64,000 bases of DNA from Nevskia sp035651715 (GCA_035651715.1 DASRFD010000059.1:10029-74028); one strand, 5' to 3'; positions 16,737 to 27,223 are shown, counted from the first letter of the stretch. The notes: generated by a model not told the origin, from the letters alone. Numbers and translations: made by a program.

Positions 16737-17418
16737 GACGGCCTCCTGAAGTGATGAGGTCGAGCATACGCTCGGCCGACTGCTGTTCGGCGATCTTGCG
16801 GCTGCCGCCCTCGCCCATGGTTTCGGAGCTGTCATCCGCCAGGCGGCAGCGGACCCTGAAACTGCGCCGGTGCGGCGGCCCTTCCTCGTTCAGCACCGCG
16901 TACTCCGGCAGCGGGCGGCCGGCGGCCTGCAGGCGCTCCTGCAGGCGCGTCTTGGCGTCCTTCAGGCTGAGCGGGTCCGGCAGATTGCCCAGCTCCGGTT
17001 CGAGCAGGCGCAGGCACAGCTCACGCGCGGCGACGAAGCCGCCGTCGAGATAGACCGCGCCGATCACCGCCTCCAGGCCGTCGGCCAGGATCGAATCGCG
17101 GCGGTAGCCACCGCTCTTCAGCTCGCCCGAGCCCAGCCGCAGCACGTCGCCGAGCTGGATGCGGCGGGCGACGCTGGCCAGGGTCTCCTCGCGCACCAGG
17201 GTGGCGCGCAGCCGCGACAGGTCGCCTTCCGCAGCCTTCGGCTGGCGGAGGTAAAGCGCCTCGCCGACCGCGAAGTTGAGCAGCGCGTCGCCGAGGAACT
17301 CGAGACGCTCGTTGTTATCGGAGCTGGCGCTGCGGTGGGTCAGGGCCCGCAGCAGCGCCGGCTCGTCCCCGAAACGGTAGCCGAGCGCCCGCTGCAGGCG
17401 TTCGAGATCCTCGTTCAA
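16729..17418 (-). CDS. rnc: Ribonuclease III
   Basis: RNase III cleaves double-stranded RNA in rRNA processing and mRNA turnover. The 229 residues contain the signature ERLEFLGDALLNFAVGEALY (about 37-56) with catalytic acidic residues, the DGLEAVIGAVYLDGG block with the second acidic pair, and a C-terminal dsRNA-binding domain (about 155-222). The start is TTG, overlapping the stop of the DUF4845 gene as TTGA (17415-17418). No ATG fits the conserved N-terminus. Full-length and intact. Confidence 0.96.
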   Translation of the reverse strand: MNEDLERLQRALGYRFGDEPALLRALTHRSASSDNNERLEFLGDALLNFAVGEALYLRQPKAAEGDLSRLRATLVREETLASVARRIQLGDVLRLGSGELKSGGYRRDSILADGLEAVIGAVYLDGGFVAARELCLRLLEPELGNLPDPLSLKDAKTRLQERLQAAGRPLPEYAVLNEEGPPHRRSFRVRCRLADDSSETMGEGGSRKIAEQQSAERMLDLITSGGRHA

Positions 17419-17804
17419 CCGTTCACGCGCACCCGCAGGGGGATGGATTCCTTGAAGTGGATCACCACGAAGACGTTGCTGAACAGGTTGGCGCGCGCCT
17501 CGTAGTCGTAGCCCATGGTCATGCCGGACTCGGTGCGCTCGACCTTGATGTCCTTGGCTTCGAGCTGGGTGATGTAGTCGATATCGAAGCGCTTCTCGAC
17601 GTCGCGGCGCAGCTCGCCGATGTCGATCTCGCTGCCGGAGGTGTTGACCTGGGTCGCCACCTCGTTGAGGTCGCGCTTGAGCGTCATCTGGTTGAGGTAC
17701 AGCGGCACGACCTTGATCGTGACCAGCGCCACAAAACCGATCAACGCCAGCACGAAGATGAAGCCGATCAGCCCCAGCCCGTATTGTCCACGACGAATAT
17801 GCAT
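17415..17804 (-). CDS. DUF4845 membrane protein
   Basis: A 129-residue protein with one N-terminal membrane segment (about 10-32, GLGLIGFIFVLALIGFVALVTIKVVPLYL) preceded by the GQYGLGLIGF motif reminiscent of prepilin-like leader regions, then a small soluble domain. This family is regularly found between lepB and rnc in beta- and gammaproteobacteria; its function is not established. It lies 34 bp downstream of lepB and overlaps rnc by 4 nt, so all three are probably co-transcribed. Confidence 0.88.
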   Translation of the reverse strand: MHIRRGQYGLGLIGFIFVLALIGFVALVTIKVVPLYLNQMTLKRDLNEVATQVNTSGSEIDIGELRRDVEKRFDIDYITQLEAKDIKVERTESGMTMGYDYEARANLFSNVFVVIHFKESIPLRVRVNG

Positions 17805-17838
17805 CTGCGCCCCTCCCCCAGGATGTCCTGCTTCAATC

Positions 17839-18627
17839 TTAATGGATCAGCTTGCCGAAACGGGAGAGTTCGGGCCCGCCATCCCAGGCCATCCAGATCA
17901 GGATGGCCTTGCCCTTGAGATTCTCCTCCGGCACGAAGCCCCAGTAACGGCTGTCGTTGGAGCCGTCGCGGTTGTCGCCCATCATGAAATAGTGACCGGG
18001 CGGCACCACCAGGTCCACGTCGGGGCTGCGCCGGTCGGCCTCCATCAGGATGTAGTGGCTGACGCCGGTGAGGTCCTCGGTGAAGCGCTGCGCCGTGCCG
18101 TCCTTGGGGAAGATGCCGGCGGGCTGCACCGGGATCTTGTTGCCGTTCACGGTCAGCACCTTGTCGACGTACTGGATGTGGTCGCCGGGCAGGCCGACGA
18201 CGCGCTTGATGAAGTCGTTGCCGTGGTTGGGGTCGGCGTCGGAACGCGCCGGGTAGCGGAACACCACCACGTCGCCGCGCTGCGGTTCGCCGATGTCGAG
18301 CAGCTTGCAGTTGCCCACCGGGCAGCGCAGGCCGTAGCCGAACTTGTTCACCAGGATGAAATCGCCGTTGTACAGCGTCGGATTCATCGAACCGGAGGGG
18401 ATGCGGAACGGCTCGACCACGAACGAGCGCAGCACGAACACCGCCAGGATCACCGGAAACAGGCTGACGCAGAAGTCGACGAAGGGCCCGGGCTGCGGCT
18501 CGCTGCCGCCGGCGGCCACCGCCGCCTTGCGGCGGCGGGCCAGCCACAGCTTGTCCAGCAGCCAGACCACGCCGGTCACCAGGGTGAGGATGGTCAGGAC
18601 CAGGTTGAAGCCTTCCACGAAACTCAT
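17839..18627 (-). CDS. lepB: Signal peptidase I
   Basis: LepB removes signal peptides from exported proteins at the outer face of the inner membrane. The 262-residue protein has two transmembrane segments (about 7-25 and 53-70), the catalytic serine Ser80 in RIPSGSMNPTL, the general-base lysine Lys141 in DFIKRVVGLPGD, and box E GDNRDGSNDSRYWG. Length is near the family norm. It lies 16 bp downstream of lepA, the typical lepA-lepB order. Confidence 0.97.
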   Translation of the reverse strand: MSFVEGFNLVLTILTLVTGVVWLLDKLWLARRRKAAVAAGGSEPQPGPFVDFCVSLFPVILAVFVLRSFVVEPFRIPSGSMNPTLYNGDFILVNKFGYGLRCPVGNCKLLDIGEPQRGDVVVFRYPARSDADPNHGNDFIKRVVGLPGDHIQYVDKVLTVNGNKIPVQPAGIFPKDGTAQRFTEDLTGVSHYILMEADRRSPDVDLVVPPGHYFMMGDNRDGSNDSRYWGFVPEENLKGKAILIWMAWDGGPELSRFGKLIH

Positions 18628-18643
18628 GTCCTTAAACTCTCTT

Positions 18644-20452
<1,809 letters not shown>

Positions 20453-20525
20453 TCGGGAACAGCGGGCGCGGGCGGCGAAATAGCGGCGAAGTATATCCGG
20501 TTCGAGGGGGGCGGTTTGCGCAGGC

Positions 20526-20774
20526 TCAGGACCCTGCCGGCCCCGCGGCCGCCAGCTTTTCGGCCACTGCCGCCACATCCAGCCGCCCTTCGCTCCAGAC
20601 CGCTCCGGCTGCGTCGAGCAGCACCGGGATGCGGCTGCCATACCGCCGGCGCCAGTCCTCGCGGCTGTCGACGTCGGCGATTTCCAACGCCGCCGCCAGC
20701 CGCGGGAACTCGTGCGCCAGCTCCTCCAGGAACTCGTCGCAGAGGGGGCAGTCTTCCCGCGTCAGAAGCAGCAC
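20526..20774 (-). CDS. Glutaredoxin-like thioredoxin-fold protein (DUF836)
   Basis: A small 82-residue protein starting at a GTG one base after the mucD stop (TAGCGTG). It reads VLLLTREDCPLCDEFLEEL, so a CPLC redox motif follows the first beta strand as in glutaredoxins, and the cis-proline is in SRIPVLLD. It is probably a cytosolic thiol-disulfide protein; family members are found beside mucD/lepA in related genomes, but no substrate is known. The upstream ATG at 20819 lies inside mucD and is unlikely. Confidence 0.85.
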   Translation of the reverse strand: MLLLTREDCPLCDEFLEELAHEFPRLAAALEIADVDSREDWRRRYGSRIPVLLDAAGAVWSEGRLDVAAVAEKLAAAGPAGS

Positions 20775-20775
20775 G

Positions 20776-22311
20776 CTAGTTCTTGGGCGGCACCTGGATC
20801 GCCAGGAACAGCGGCGCACCCTGGCGCTGCACCAGCACCGGCACCGACTGGCCCGGGGTCAGGCGCCCGGTGACTTCGCGGTAGCGCGCCACGCTGTCGA
20901 CCTCCTGCCCGCCCATCGACAGGATGACGTCGCCGTTCTGCACGCCGCCGTCGCGGCCCGGGCCGGGGCCGACCGCGCTGACGCGCACGCCGCCGGTCAC
21001 GACCTTGGCCTTGCTGCGCTCCTCGGCGCTGAGATCCTGCACCGTCAGACCCAGCGGCGGCCCCTGGTCGCCGCCGCTCTGCGGCGCGCGTTCCGCCGGC
21101 GCCTTGGGCTTGCTCGGCTGCGAGGCGTCCTGGTCGGGCTGGTCCTGCGTATCGAGGGTGCCGATCTCGACCTTCACCGTGATGCTGCGGCCGTCGCGCA
21201 GCAGGTCCAGGCTGACGGTGTCGCCGGGGCTGCTGTCGCCCACCAGGGGCGGCAGCGAGCGCGAGCTGACCAGCTCGCTGCCGTTGTAGCGCAGCAGGAT
21301 GTCGCCGGCTTTCAGGCCGGCCTGCTGCGCCGGGCTGTCCGGCAGCACCTTGGCCACCAGGGCGCCTTCCGGCTTGGGCAGGTTGAAGGACTTGGCCAGG
21401 TTGCGGTCCACTTCCTGCACCACCACGCCGAGCCAGCCGCGCGTCACCTTGCCCTTGTCCTTCAGCTCGCGTGCCACCTTGGAGGCGATATCGATCGGGA
21501 TGGCGAACGCCACCCCCATGAAACCGCCGGTCTGGCTGTAGATCTGCGAATTGACGCCGACCACCTCGCCGCGCAGGTTGAACAGCGGTCCGCCCGAATT
21601 GCCGGGGTTGATCGCCGCGTCGGTCTGGATGAAGGGCACGTACTGCTCGGTGTCGAGGTTGCGGCCCTTGGCCGAGATGATGCCGGCGGTGACCGAATAG
21701 TCGAAGCCGAACGGCGAGCCGATCGCCAGCACCCACTCGCCCACCCGGGTCTTGCGCATATCGGCCAGCTTCACCGCCGGCAGGCCCTTGGCGTCGATCT
21801 TCAGCAGCGCGATGTCGGCCCGCTCGTCGCTGCCCACCACCTGGGCCGGCAGCTGGCGGTGATCGGACAGGCGCACCGTCACTTCCTTGGCGTCGCTGAC
21901 CACGTGCTGGTTGGTCAGGATGTAGCCGTCCTCCGACAGGATGAAACCGGAGCCGAGCGACTGCTCGTTGCCCTGGCCCGGGCCGAGTTCGCCGTCGCCG
22001 CCGCCTTCGTCCGGAGCGCCGTCGCCGCCGCCGGAAGAGGAGCCGTCATCGGGCTTGCCGTCCTTGCCGTCCTTGCTGTGCTTGTCGAGAAACTTCTTCA
22101 GCCAGTCGGGGACCTGGCCCTGCGAATCGTCCCCGCTCGCCTCTTCGCTCGGCGGGGCCGCCGACACCGCGCTGATGTTGACCACCGAGGGGCTGACCTG
22201 GTCGACCAGGTCGGCGAAATCCGGCAGCGACTTGCCCTGATGCGAGCAGCCCGCCGCCAGCGTGAGCGCACACAGCGAAGCGATGCGCAGGACAGGGGCG
22301 GCAAAGCGCAT
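20776..22311 (-). CDS. mucD: MucD/DegP-type serine protease, probable lipoprotein
   Basis: A 511-residue HtrA-family periplasmic protease that in Pseudomonas-like circuits restrains RpoE/AlgU activation. The signal peptide ends in a lipobox LAAGC with Cys22. A charged, Gly/Ser/Asp-rich insert (about 75-118) separates an N-terminal helix from the trypsin-like domain. The triad is His136 (TNQHVV), Asp166 (RADIALLKI) and Ser239 (NPGNSGGP). Two PDZ domains follow (about 290-375 and 425-505). The lipobox and the long acidic linker are unlike typical DegP and suggest a tethered enzyme. It is the fourth gene of the rpoE-mucA-mucB-mucD cluster. Confidence 0.94.
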   Translation of the reverse strand: MRFAAPVLRIASLCALTLAAGCSHQGKSLPDFADLVDQVSPSVVNISAVSAAPPSEEASGDDSQGQVPDWLKKFLDKHSKDGKDGKPDDGSSSGGGDGAPDEGGGDGELGPGQGNEQSLGSGFILSEDGYILTNQHVVSDAKEVTVRLSDHRQLPAQVVGSDERADIALLKIDAKGLPAVKLADMRKTRVGEWVLAIGSPFGFDYSVTAGIISAKGRNLDTEQYVPFIQTDAAINPGNSGGPLFNLRGEVVGVNSQIYSQTGGFMGVAFAIPIDIASKVARELKDKGKVTRGWLGVVVQEVDRNLAKSFNLPKPEGALVAKVLPDSPAQQAGLKAGDILLRYNGSELVSSRSLPPLVGDSSPGDTVSLDLLRDGRSITVKVEIGTLDTQDQPDQDASQPSKPKAPAERAPQSGGDQGPPLGLTVQDLSAEERSKAKVVTGGVRVSAVGPGPGRDGGVQNGDVILSMGGQEVDSVARYREVTGRLTPGQSVPVLVQRQGAPLFLAIQVPPKN

Positions 22312-22377
22312 GAGGCAATACTCCGAAGGGGCCGGTGGCGGCGCGAAAGGACGGGATGGGCGGCGCCGGCCGGCTTT

Positions 22378-22405
22378 CCTGACCGGCCGCAAGGGGCAGA
22401 AGTTG
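22378..22405 (-). promoter_or_regulatory. Possible RpoE/AlgU-type promoter before mucD
   Basis: On the minus strand the 135-bp gap between mucB and mucD contains CAACTT (22400-22405) and, after a 17-bp spacer, TCAGG (22378-22382). This resembles the GAACTT / TCtGA pattern of RpoE-family promoters with one mismatch in each element. In Pseudomonas mucD also has its own promoter, which makes the site plausible. A GC hairpin (GGCCGG...CCGGCC) overlaps the -10 side. Low confidence. Confidence 0.3.
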
Positions 22406-22446
22406 AACACGGCCGCGCCACGGCGGCAAGTGCCGCGGGACGGCGC

Positions 22447-23487
22447 CTACTGCGCCGCCGACCCGCCGTCATTGGCCGCCGGCGGCCGTTCGAACGGGAA
22501 CACCGGACGCACCCCGTCGCCGATCATGCGGATCGCCTGCGACGGCACCTCGCCGACGATGGTGATGTGGTAGGACCCGGTGGTGCGGCCGTAAGCTTCC
22601 ATCGGCCCGACCCGCGACACGCCCTGGAACGAGCGGTCCGGGGCTCGCTGCTCGATGGCGCTGAACACCGACACCGCCGACAGCCCGTCGGACAGCAGCA
22701 GGTGCTCGACCTTGCCGTCCCCCCCGTTCGGCAGCGGCCTCTGCTCGCGCGCGACGACGCGGTAGCCCGGCGGCAGCCTTTCGAACGAGACCTGCGGCCG
22801 GTCGTCGTCGCCGGCCGGCGGCACGGCATCCAGCGCCGGGAGGTCGCGGGCGACGGTGCGGAACTTGGCGCTGTCGACCTGGGGCTCCTCGAAGGCCGAA
22901 TCCTCGATCATCGGCGGGAACGACACCTCGGTGAACATGACCTGCTCCATCACCTCGCCGCGCTGGCCCATCATGCTGACCTTGAGCGGCAGGCCGTTGT
23001 CCTTGTCGGCCCAGATCTCGTAGCCGTAGCGGAACTGGTCGCGGGGAATCACCGCCACGCCGTTGCAGTCGCGGCCGGCGATGCGGCCGGTGCCCTGGTC
23101 GCGGAACTCGTACCACTGCGCCAACTGGCGCAGCCGCTCCGGCTTGAGCTGGCTCAGGAAACTCTTCATTCCCGCCGGCCGCTCGATGCTGACCATGTGG
23201 TCGCGGGGCAGGATGCAGATCAGGCGGTTGTCGATGCGCAGCAGCTGGCGCGGCTCGCCGGTCAGGGCCACCAGGTGCTCGCGCTCGCTGCCGTCCTTGA
23301 AGCGGTGCTGCACCTTGAGGACGTCGAACTCGTCGTCGCCGCGGTACAGGATCACACCCTGGTAGGTGATGTTGCGCGCCGCGTCGGCGGCCCGCGCCAG
23401 CAGATCGGAGGGATCGGCCGCCTGGGCCGAGAATACGACGGCCGTCCAGGCCGCCGTGGCGCCTGCCCGCGACAGCAGGGACCGCAT
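22447..23487 (-). CDS. mucB: Sigma-E regulator MucB/RseB
   Basis: MucB/RseB is a periplasmic protein that binds the anti-sigma factor MucA/RseA and shields it from DegS-type cleavage until lipid or LPS signals release it. The 346-residue product has a signal peptide (about 1-23, ending SAQA), then a LolA-like large domain (about 24-210; NITYQGVILYRGDDEFDVLKVQHRF) and a smaller C-terminal domain (about 225-330). The ATG at 23487 overlaps the mucA stop by one base (TGATG). Confidence 0.94.
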   Translation of the reverse strand: MRSLLSRAGATAAWTAVVFSAQAADPSDLLARAADAARNITYQGVILYRGDDEFDVLKVQHRFKDGSEREHLVALTGEPRQLLRIDNRLICILPRDHMVSIERPAGMKSFLSQLKPERLRQLAQWYEFRDQGTGRIAGRDCNGVAVIPRDQFRYGYEIWADKDNGLPLKVSMMGQRGEVMEQVMFTEVSFPPMIEDSAFEEPQVDSAKFRTVARDLPALDAVPPAGDDDRPQVSFERLPPGYRVVAREQRPLPNGGDGKVEHLLLSDGLSAVSVFSAIEQRAPDRSFQGVSRVGPMEAYGRTTGSYHITIVGEVPSQAIRMIGDGVRPVFPFERPPAANDGGSAAQ

Positions 23488-24140
23488 CAATGCCGCTCGC
23501 CGGAGCGGTATTCGGCGCTGCGCAAGGTCATGCGCGGGTAGCTGAGCGCGCTGCCCACGCCCTGCTCGGCCCGCAGATTGCTGTGTTCCATCATGTATTC
23601 GCTGAGCTGGCGGGCAGTGTCGGCGTCCAGCTGGGACCAGCGGGTTTCCACCGGCTCATCGCCGGCGGCGGTTGCCGAAACCGGCACCAGCCGGCCCCCG
23701 GCGGCGGCGCCGTAAGCCACCGGCTGCGTGACGGCCGGCAGGCTGGCGGTCTGCACCGGCGCGCCGACCGGCTGGTTCAGCCAGCGATAGCCGCCGACGG
23801 CGGCCACCGCGGCGATCGAGGCGGCGGCGGCGAGGCCGGCGAACGGTTGCCAGCGCGAGGCGTTGGCGGCGGCGCGCCGCGGCCGCGGCATGGCCACCAC
23901 CCGGGGCGGCTGCGGCGCCGCTGCGGCGCTGCGCTCCTGGGCAATCGCCGCCATCACTCCGGCACAGAAATCGCCCGAAACGGCCGGCACGCGGGTGCCT
24001 TCCATCGCGTCCCGCACCGCGCACATCCGGCTCCAGCGCTGCTTCAGCGCCGGCGAGCGCGCCATCTCGTCCAGCAGACGTTTGACTTCGCCCGGGGTAC
24101 ATTCCCCGTCCAGCAGGGCCGACAGAAGTTCTTCCGACAT
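23487..24140 (-). CDS. mucA: Anti-sigma-E factor MucA/RseA
   Basis: MucA/RseA is an inner-membrane protein whose cytoplasmic domain sequesters RpoE. The 217-residue product starts MSEELLSALLDGECTPGEVKRLLDEM, the family N-terminal helices (about 1-75). One transmembrane segment lies at about 112-130 (FAGLAAAASIAAVAAVGGY), followed by a periplasmic tail with a MucB-binding region (LDADTARQLSEYMMEHSNL near 180). Start at 24140 rather than the ten-codon longer frame, because homology begins there. It follows rpoE after 153 bp, a longer gap than usual, which contains an inverted repeat. Confidence 0.94.
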   Translation of the reverse strand: MSEELLSALLDGECTPGEVKRLLDEMARSPALKQRWSRMCAVRDAMEGTRVPAVSGDFCAGVMAAIAQERSAAAAPQPPRVVAMPRPRRAAANASRWQPFAGLAAAASIAAVAAVGGYRWLNQPVGAPVQTASLPAVTQPVAYGAAAGGRLVPVSATAAGDEPVETRWSQLDADTARQLSEYMMEHSNLRAEQGVGSALSYPRMTLRSAEYRSGERH

Positions 24141-24233
24141 TGCGCTTCTCAATTCCGGTACCGGGCCCATTCAGCGGCCGTTCAGGTATAGGCAATAAAC
24201 CACAGACTGCGTAAAAAGTTCCACAGGGTCCGT

Positions 24234-24250
24234 TAGGTAAAAATTACCTA
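24234..24250. promoter_or_regulatory. Inverted repeat between rpoE and mucA
   Basis: A perfect inverted repeat TAGGTAA-AAA-TTACCTA lies in the AT-rich 153-bp gap between rpoE and mucA. It can form a 7-bp hairpin with a 3-nt loop in the mRNA or serve as a protein-binding site. No T-run follows, so it is not a standard terminator. It could set the ratio of sigma to anti-sigma factor, but this is inference. Confidence 0.45.
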
Positions 24251-24293
24251 TGCGGAAAAACCAGGGTCCACCACCGGGATTCCTCCCCCGGCC

Positions 24294-24869
24294 CTACTCG
24301 TTCAAAAGAGGCTGCACCACTGCGTCGATCGCCTCGCGCGCCCGGAAAATCCGCGAACGGACCGTCCCGATCGGGCAGTCCATCACTTCGGCGATCTCCT
24401 CGTAGCTCAGGCCTTCCAGCTCGCGCAAGGTGATGGCCTGGCGCAGGTCGGCGGGCAGCTTGTGGATCACCTCGGCGACCTTCTGCTTGATCTCCTCCGA
24501 CAGCAGCAGCGATTCCGGCGTGTCGACGTCGCTTAGATGTTCGGTGTGACCGTATTGTTCCGCGTCCTGGATATCGATGTCCTGGTTGGCCGGGCGGCGG
24601 CCGCGCGACACGATATGGTTCTTGGCGGTGTTGATGCCGATGCGGTACAGCCAGGTGTAGAAGGCGCTCTGCCCGCGGAATCCGCTGAGGGCGCGGTAGG
24701 CCTTGATGAAGGTCTCCTGCGCCACGTCCGGCGCGTCGGAATCGCCGACGAGGCGGCTCACCAGCTGGATGATCTTGTACTGGTACTTGCGCACCAGCAG
24801 TTCGAAGGCCCGCTCGTCTCCCTCCTGTGCACGTGCGACCAGTTGTTCGTCTGTTTGTTCTTCGCTCAT
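24294..24869 (-). CDS. rpoE: ECF RNA polymerase sigma factor RpoE/AlgU
   Basis: The envelope-stress sigma factor. The 191 residues hold sigma region 2 (about 20-85, FELLVRKYQYKIIQLVSRLVGD, DVAQETFIKAYRAL, FYTWLYRIGINTAKNH) and region 4 (about 130-185, LPADLRQAITLRELEGLSYEEIAEVMDCPIGTVRSRIFRAREAI). It is very close to Pseudomonas AlgU in these blocks. ATG at 24869 is the start (MSEEQTDEQ). Downstream lie mucA, mucB and mucD, the standard arrangement. It is divergent from nadB, also a conserved neighbour. Confidence 0.97.
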   Translation of the reverse strand: MSEEQTDEQLVARAQEGDERAFELLVRKYQYKIIQLVSRLVGDSDAPDVAQETFIKAYRALSGFRGQSAFYTWLYRIGINTAKNHIVSRGRRPANQDIDIQDAEQYGHTEHLSDVDTPESLLLSEEIKQKVAEVIHKLPADLRQAITLRELEGLSYEEIAEVMDCPIGTVRSRIFRAREAIDAVVQPLLNE

Positions 24870-25150
24870 GCACAAGCCATGTCATTACCGCCCTGGAGGG
24901 GCGGCCGGCGCTCCGGATTCCGGATAAACTCCCTGCCCCGACTGCAAGGCAACCGTCTTCTGCGGTTTCCCGCTATTGTAACGAAGAACCATACCTCCAA
25001 CAGAGCCTTACAATTGAAAGCTGCGGCAAGGCCGCGGCGCGGCACGGCAGCGACCTTGAAGGGGACTGTGGGTCTTGCACCGGAAAAACCAAGACGAACA
25101 GGCGGTACCCATCCGGTTTTTCCCGGCATGCACAGGCAGGCTTCTCCCGC
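24870..25150. promoter_or_regulatory. Divergent rpoE / nadB control region
   Basis: This 281-bp gap must hold the promoters of rpoE (leftward) and nadB (rightward). On the minus strand a TACAAT -10-like hexamer (24975-24980) lies 17 bp from a poor -35 (24998-25003). No good RpoE autoregulatory GAACTT/TCTGA pair was found here. No clear ribosome-binding site precedes the nadB GTG. No open frame in it looks real. Confidence 0.3.
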
Positions 25151-26749
25151 GTGAATTCCAGCACTGAAGTCCTGATTCTCGGCAGCGGCGCCGCCGGCCT
25201 GTCGGCCGCGCTGCGCCTGGCCGAGGCCGGCCACCACGTCACCGTGGTGTCGAAGAGCACGCTCGCCAGCGGCAGCACCCTGTGGGCTCAGGGCGGCATC
25301 TCGGCGGTGCTCGACCAGGACGATTCGCTCGAAGCCCACGTGCAGGACACCCTGGTCGCCGGCGGCGGCCTCTGTGACGAGGAAGCGGTGCGCTTCACCG
25401 TCGCCCGCGGGCCGGATTGCATCCGCTGGCTGGTCGAGCAGGGCGTGATCTTCACCCAAGAGGAAGGCGAGCTGCGCGGCCAGCGCCTGCACCTGACCCG
25501 CGAGGGCGGCCACAGCCACCGCCGCGTGGTGCATGCCGCCGACGCCACCGGCCGCGCCGTCGAAACCACCCTCGCCGCGCTGGCCGCGGCGCATCCCAAC
25601 ATCAAGGCCCGCGAGCAGGCGGTGGCGGTGGACCTGGTGGTCGACCGCGCCGCCAGGCGCGTGCTCGGCGCCTACCTGCTGGACCGGCCCAGCGGCCGCA
25701 TCACCCCGCTGGCGGCCAAGGCGGTGATCCTGGCCACCGGCGGCGCCAACCAGGTCTACCTGTATTCGAGCAATCCGTTCGGCGCCTCAGGCGACGGCAT
25801 CGCCATGGCCTGGCGCGCCGGCTGCCGCGTGGCGAACATGGAGTTCATGCAGTTCCATCCGACCACGCTGTATCACCGCGACTCGCGCTCGTTCCTGATC
25901 ACCGAGGCGCTGCGCGGCGAAGGCGCCACCCTGCACCTGCCCAACCCGGACGGCAGCGTCGGCGAGCGCTTCATGCCGCGCTTCGATCCGCGCGCCGAGC
26001 TGGCGCCGCGCGACATCGTCGCCCGCGCCATCGACCACGAGATGAAGCGCCTCGGCGTCAAGCACGTCTGGCTCGACATCTCGCACAAGCCGGCCGCCTT
26101 CATCCGCGAGCACTTCCCCTCGATCCACCAGCACTGCCTCAAGCTCGGCATCGACATCACCGTCCAGCCGATCCCGGTGGTGCCCTCCGCCCACTTCACC
26201 TGCGGCGGCGTGATCACCGACCTGCGCGCCCGCACCGACGTCACCGGGCTTTATGCCGCCGGCGAAGTGGCCTGCACCGGGCTGCACGGCGCCAACCGCC
26301 TGGCCAGCAACTCCCTGCTCGAGTGCCTGGCCTTCGCCGAGGCGGCGGCGGAAGACCTGCGGCGCGAGCTGCCCCGCTTGCCGGAACCCGGGCCGCTGCG
26401 GCCGTGGGACGAGAGCCGCGTGTCGGATTCCGACGAGGACGTGGTGGTGTCGCACAACTGGCTGGAGCTGCGCACCTTCATGTGGGACTACGTCGGCATC
26501 GTCCGCACCAGCAAGCGCCTGCTGCGGGCGCAGCATCGCGTCGACCTGCTCAAGCGCGAGATCATCGAGTTCTATCGCAACTACCGCGTCACCCACCACC
26601 TGGTCGAGCTGCGCAATCTGGTGACGGTGGCCGAGCTGATCGTGGCTTCCGCGCTGGAGCGGCGCGAAAGCCGCGGCCTCCATTACACCCTGGATTTTCC
26701 GCAGACCGACGCCGTGGCCCGGCCGACCATCCTCACTCCCGGCCGCTAG
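25151..26749 (+). CDS. nadB: L-aspartate oxidase
   Basis: NadB oxidises aspartate to iminoaspartate with FAD, the first step of de novo NAD synthesis. The 532-residue product starts MNSSTEVLILGSGAAGLSAALRLAEAG (dinucleotide-binding fold, GxGxxG at about 12-17), with ATGGANQVYLYSSNP, the substrate-loop SAHFTCGGV and the family TGLHGANRLASNSLLECLAF. The start is GTG at 25151; about 108 in-frame codons upstream lack any family similarity. Length is normal for NadB. Confidence 0.96.
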   Translation: MNSSTEVLILGSGAAGLSAALRLAEAGHHVTVVSKSTLASGSTLWAQGGISAVLDQDDSLEAHVQDTLVAGGGLCDEEAVRFTVARGPDCIRWLVEQGVIFTQEEGELRGQRLHLTREGGHSHRRVVHAADATGRAVETTLAALAAAHPNIKAREQAVAVDLVVDRAARRVLGAYLLDRPSGRITPLAAKAVILATGGANQVYLYSSNPFGASGDGIAMAWRAGCRVANMEFMQFHPTTLYHRDSRSFLITEALRGEGATLHLPNPDGSVGERFMPRFDPRAELAPRDIVARAIDHEMKRLGVKHVWLDISHKPAAFIREHFPSIHQHCLKLGIDITVQPIPVVPSAHFTCGGVITDLRARTDVTGLYAAGEVACTGLHGANRLASNSLLECLAFAEAAAEDLRRELPRLPEPGPLRPWDESRVSDSDEDVVVSHNWLELRTFMWDYVGIVRTSKRLLRAQHRVDLLKREIIEFYRNYRVTHHLVELRNLVTVAELIVASALERRESRGLHYTLDFPQTDAVARPTILTPGR

Positions 26750-26758
26750 CCGCTGCGC

Positions 26759-27223
26759 TCAGCCGCGGTACGGCTCTTCCTTGAAGCTGCGCACCACGAA
26801 GAACAGCGCCAGCGCCGCCAGCATCAGCATCAGCGCCGAGGGCAGCAGCAGGTGGCGGGACCCCGGGCGCTCCGGTTCCAGCGCACTCAGCAGCACGCGC
26901 CGCATGGAATCTTCGTTGCGGCCCGCGGCCGGCTGCAGCGGATTGCTCCAGTCGATCCGCCCGCCGACCGACACCACGCTGCCGTTGCACTCGGCGATCA
27001 CCCCGCCCCAGCCGTTGGCGTCGGCGTAGCCGCGCTGGATGGAACAAGGCGCCTTGTTGTGCGACAGGGGGGCCGCGGGCCGGGACGCGGGCGGCAGGGC
27101 CACCACGATGCCGCTGGAGGCGACGCGCAGCGGCGGTGCCGCGGCGGGTTGGCTGTAATCGGCCATCTGCTGATAGGCGCTGGCCTGTGCCAACGGGTGA
27201 GCGTCAACTGCATGCACGATCAT
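26759..27223 (-). CDS. Hypothetical protein with C-terminal membrane anchor
   Basis: I do not recognise this 154-residue protein. It begins MIVHAVDAHPLAQASAYQQMADYSQ with no signal peptide, has a Pro/Ala-rich middle with two cysteines (PCSIQRGYADANGWGG and AECNGSVVSVGGRIDWS), and ends with one hydrophobic segment (about 124-146, LLLPSALMLMLAALALFFVV) followed by a short basic/acidic tail RSFKEEPYRG. The topology fits a tail-anchored or late-anchored inner-membrane protein with an N-terminal cytosolic domain. It converges on nadB with a 9-bp gap and is preceded by an AT-rich promoter-like region. Function unknown. Confidence 0.65.
   Translation of the reverse strand: MIVHAVDAHPLAQASAYQQMADYSQPAAAPPLRVASSGIVVALPPASRPAAPLSHNKAPCSIQRGYADANGWGGVIAECNGSVVSVGGRIDWSNPLQPAAGRNEDSMRRVLLSALEPERPGSRHLLLPSALMLMLAALALFFVVRSFKEEPYRG

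Noticed and set aside
20629..23541. 970-codon plus-strand open frame over mucD and mucB
   Set aside because: Antisense shadow of two well-supported genes; composition is His/Ala/Arg/Gln-rich with no domain.
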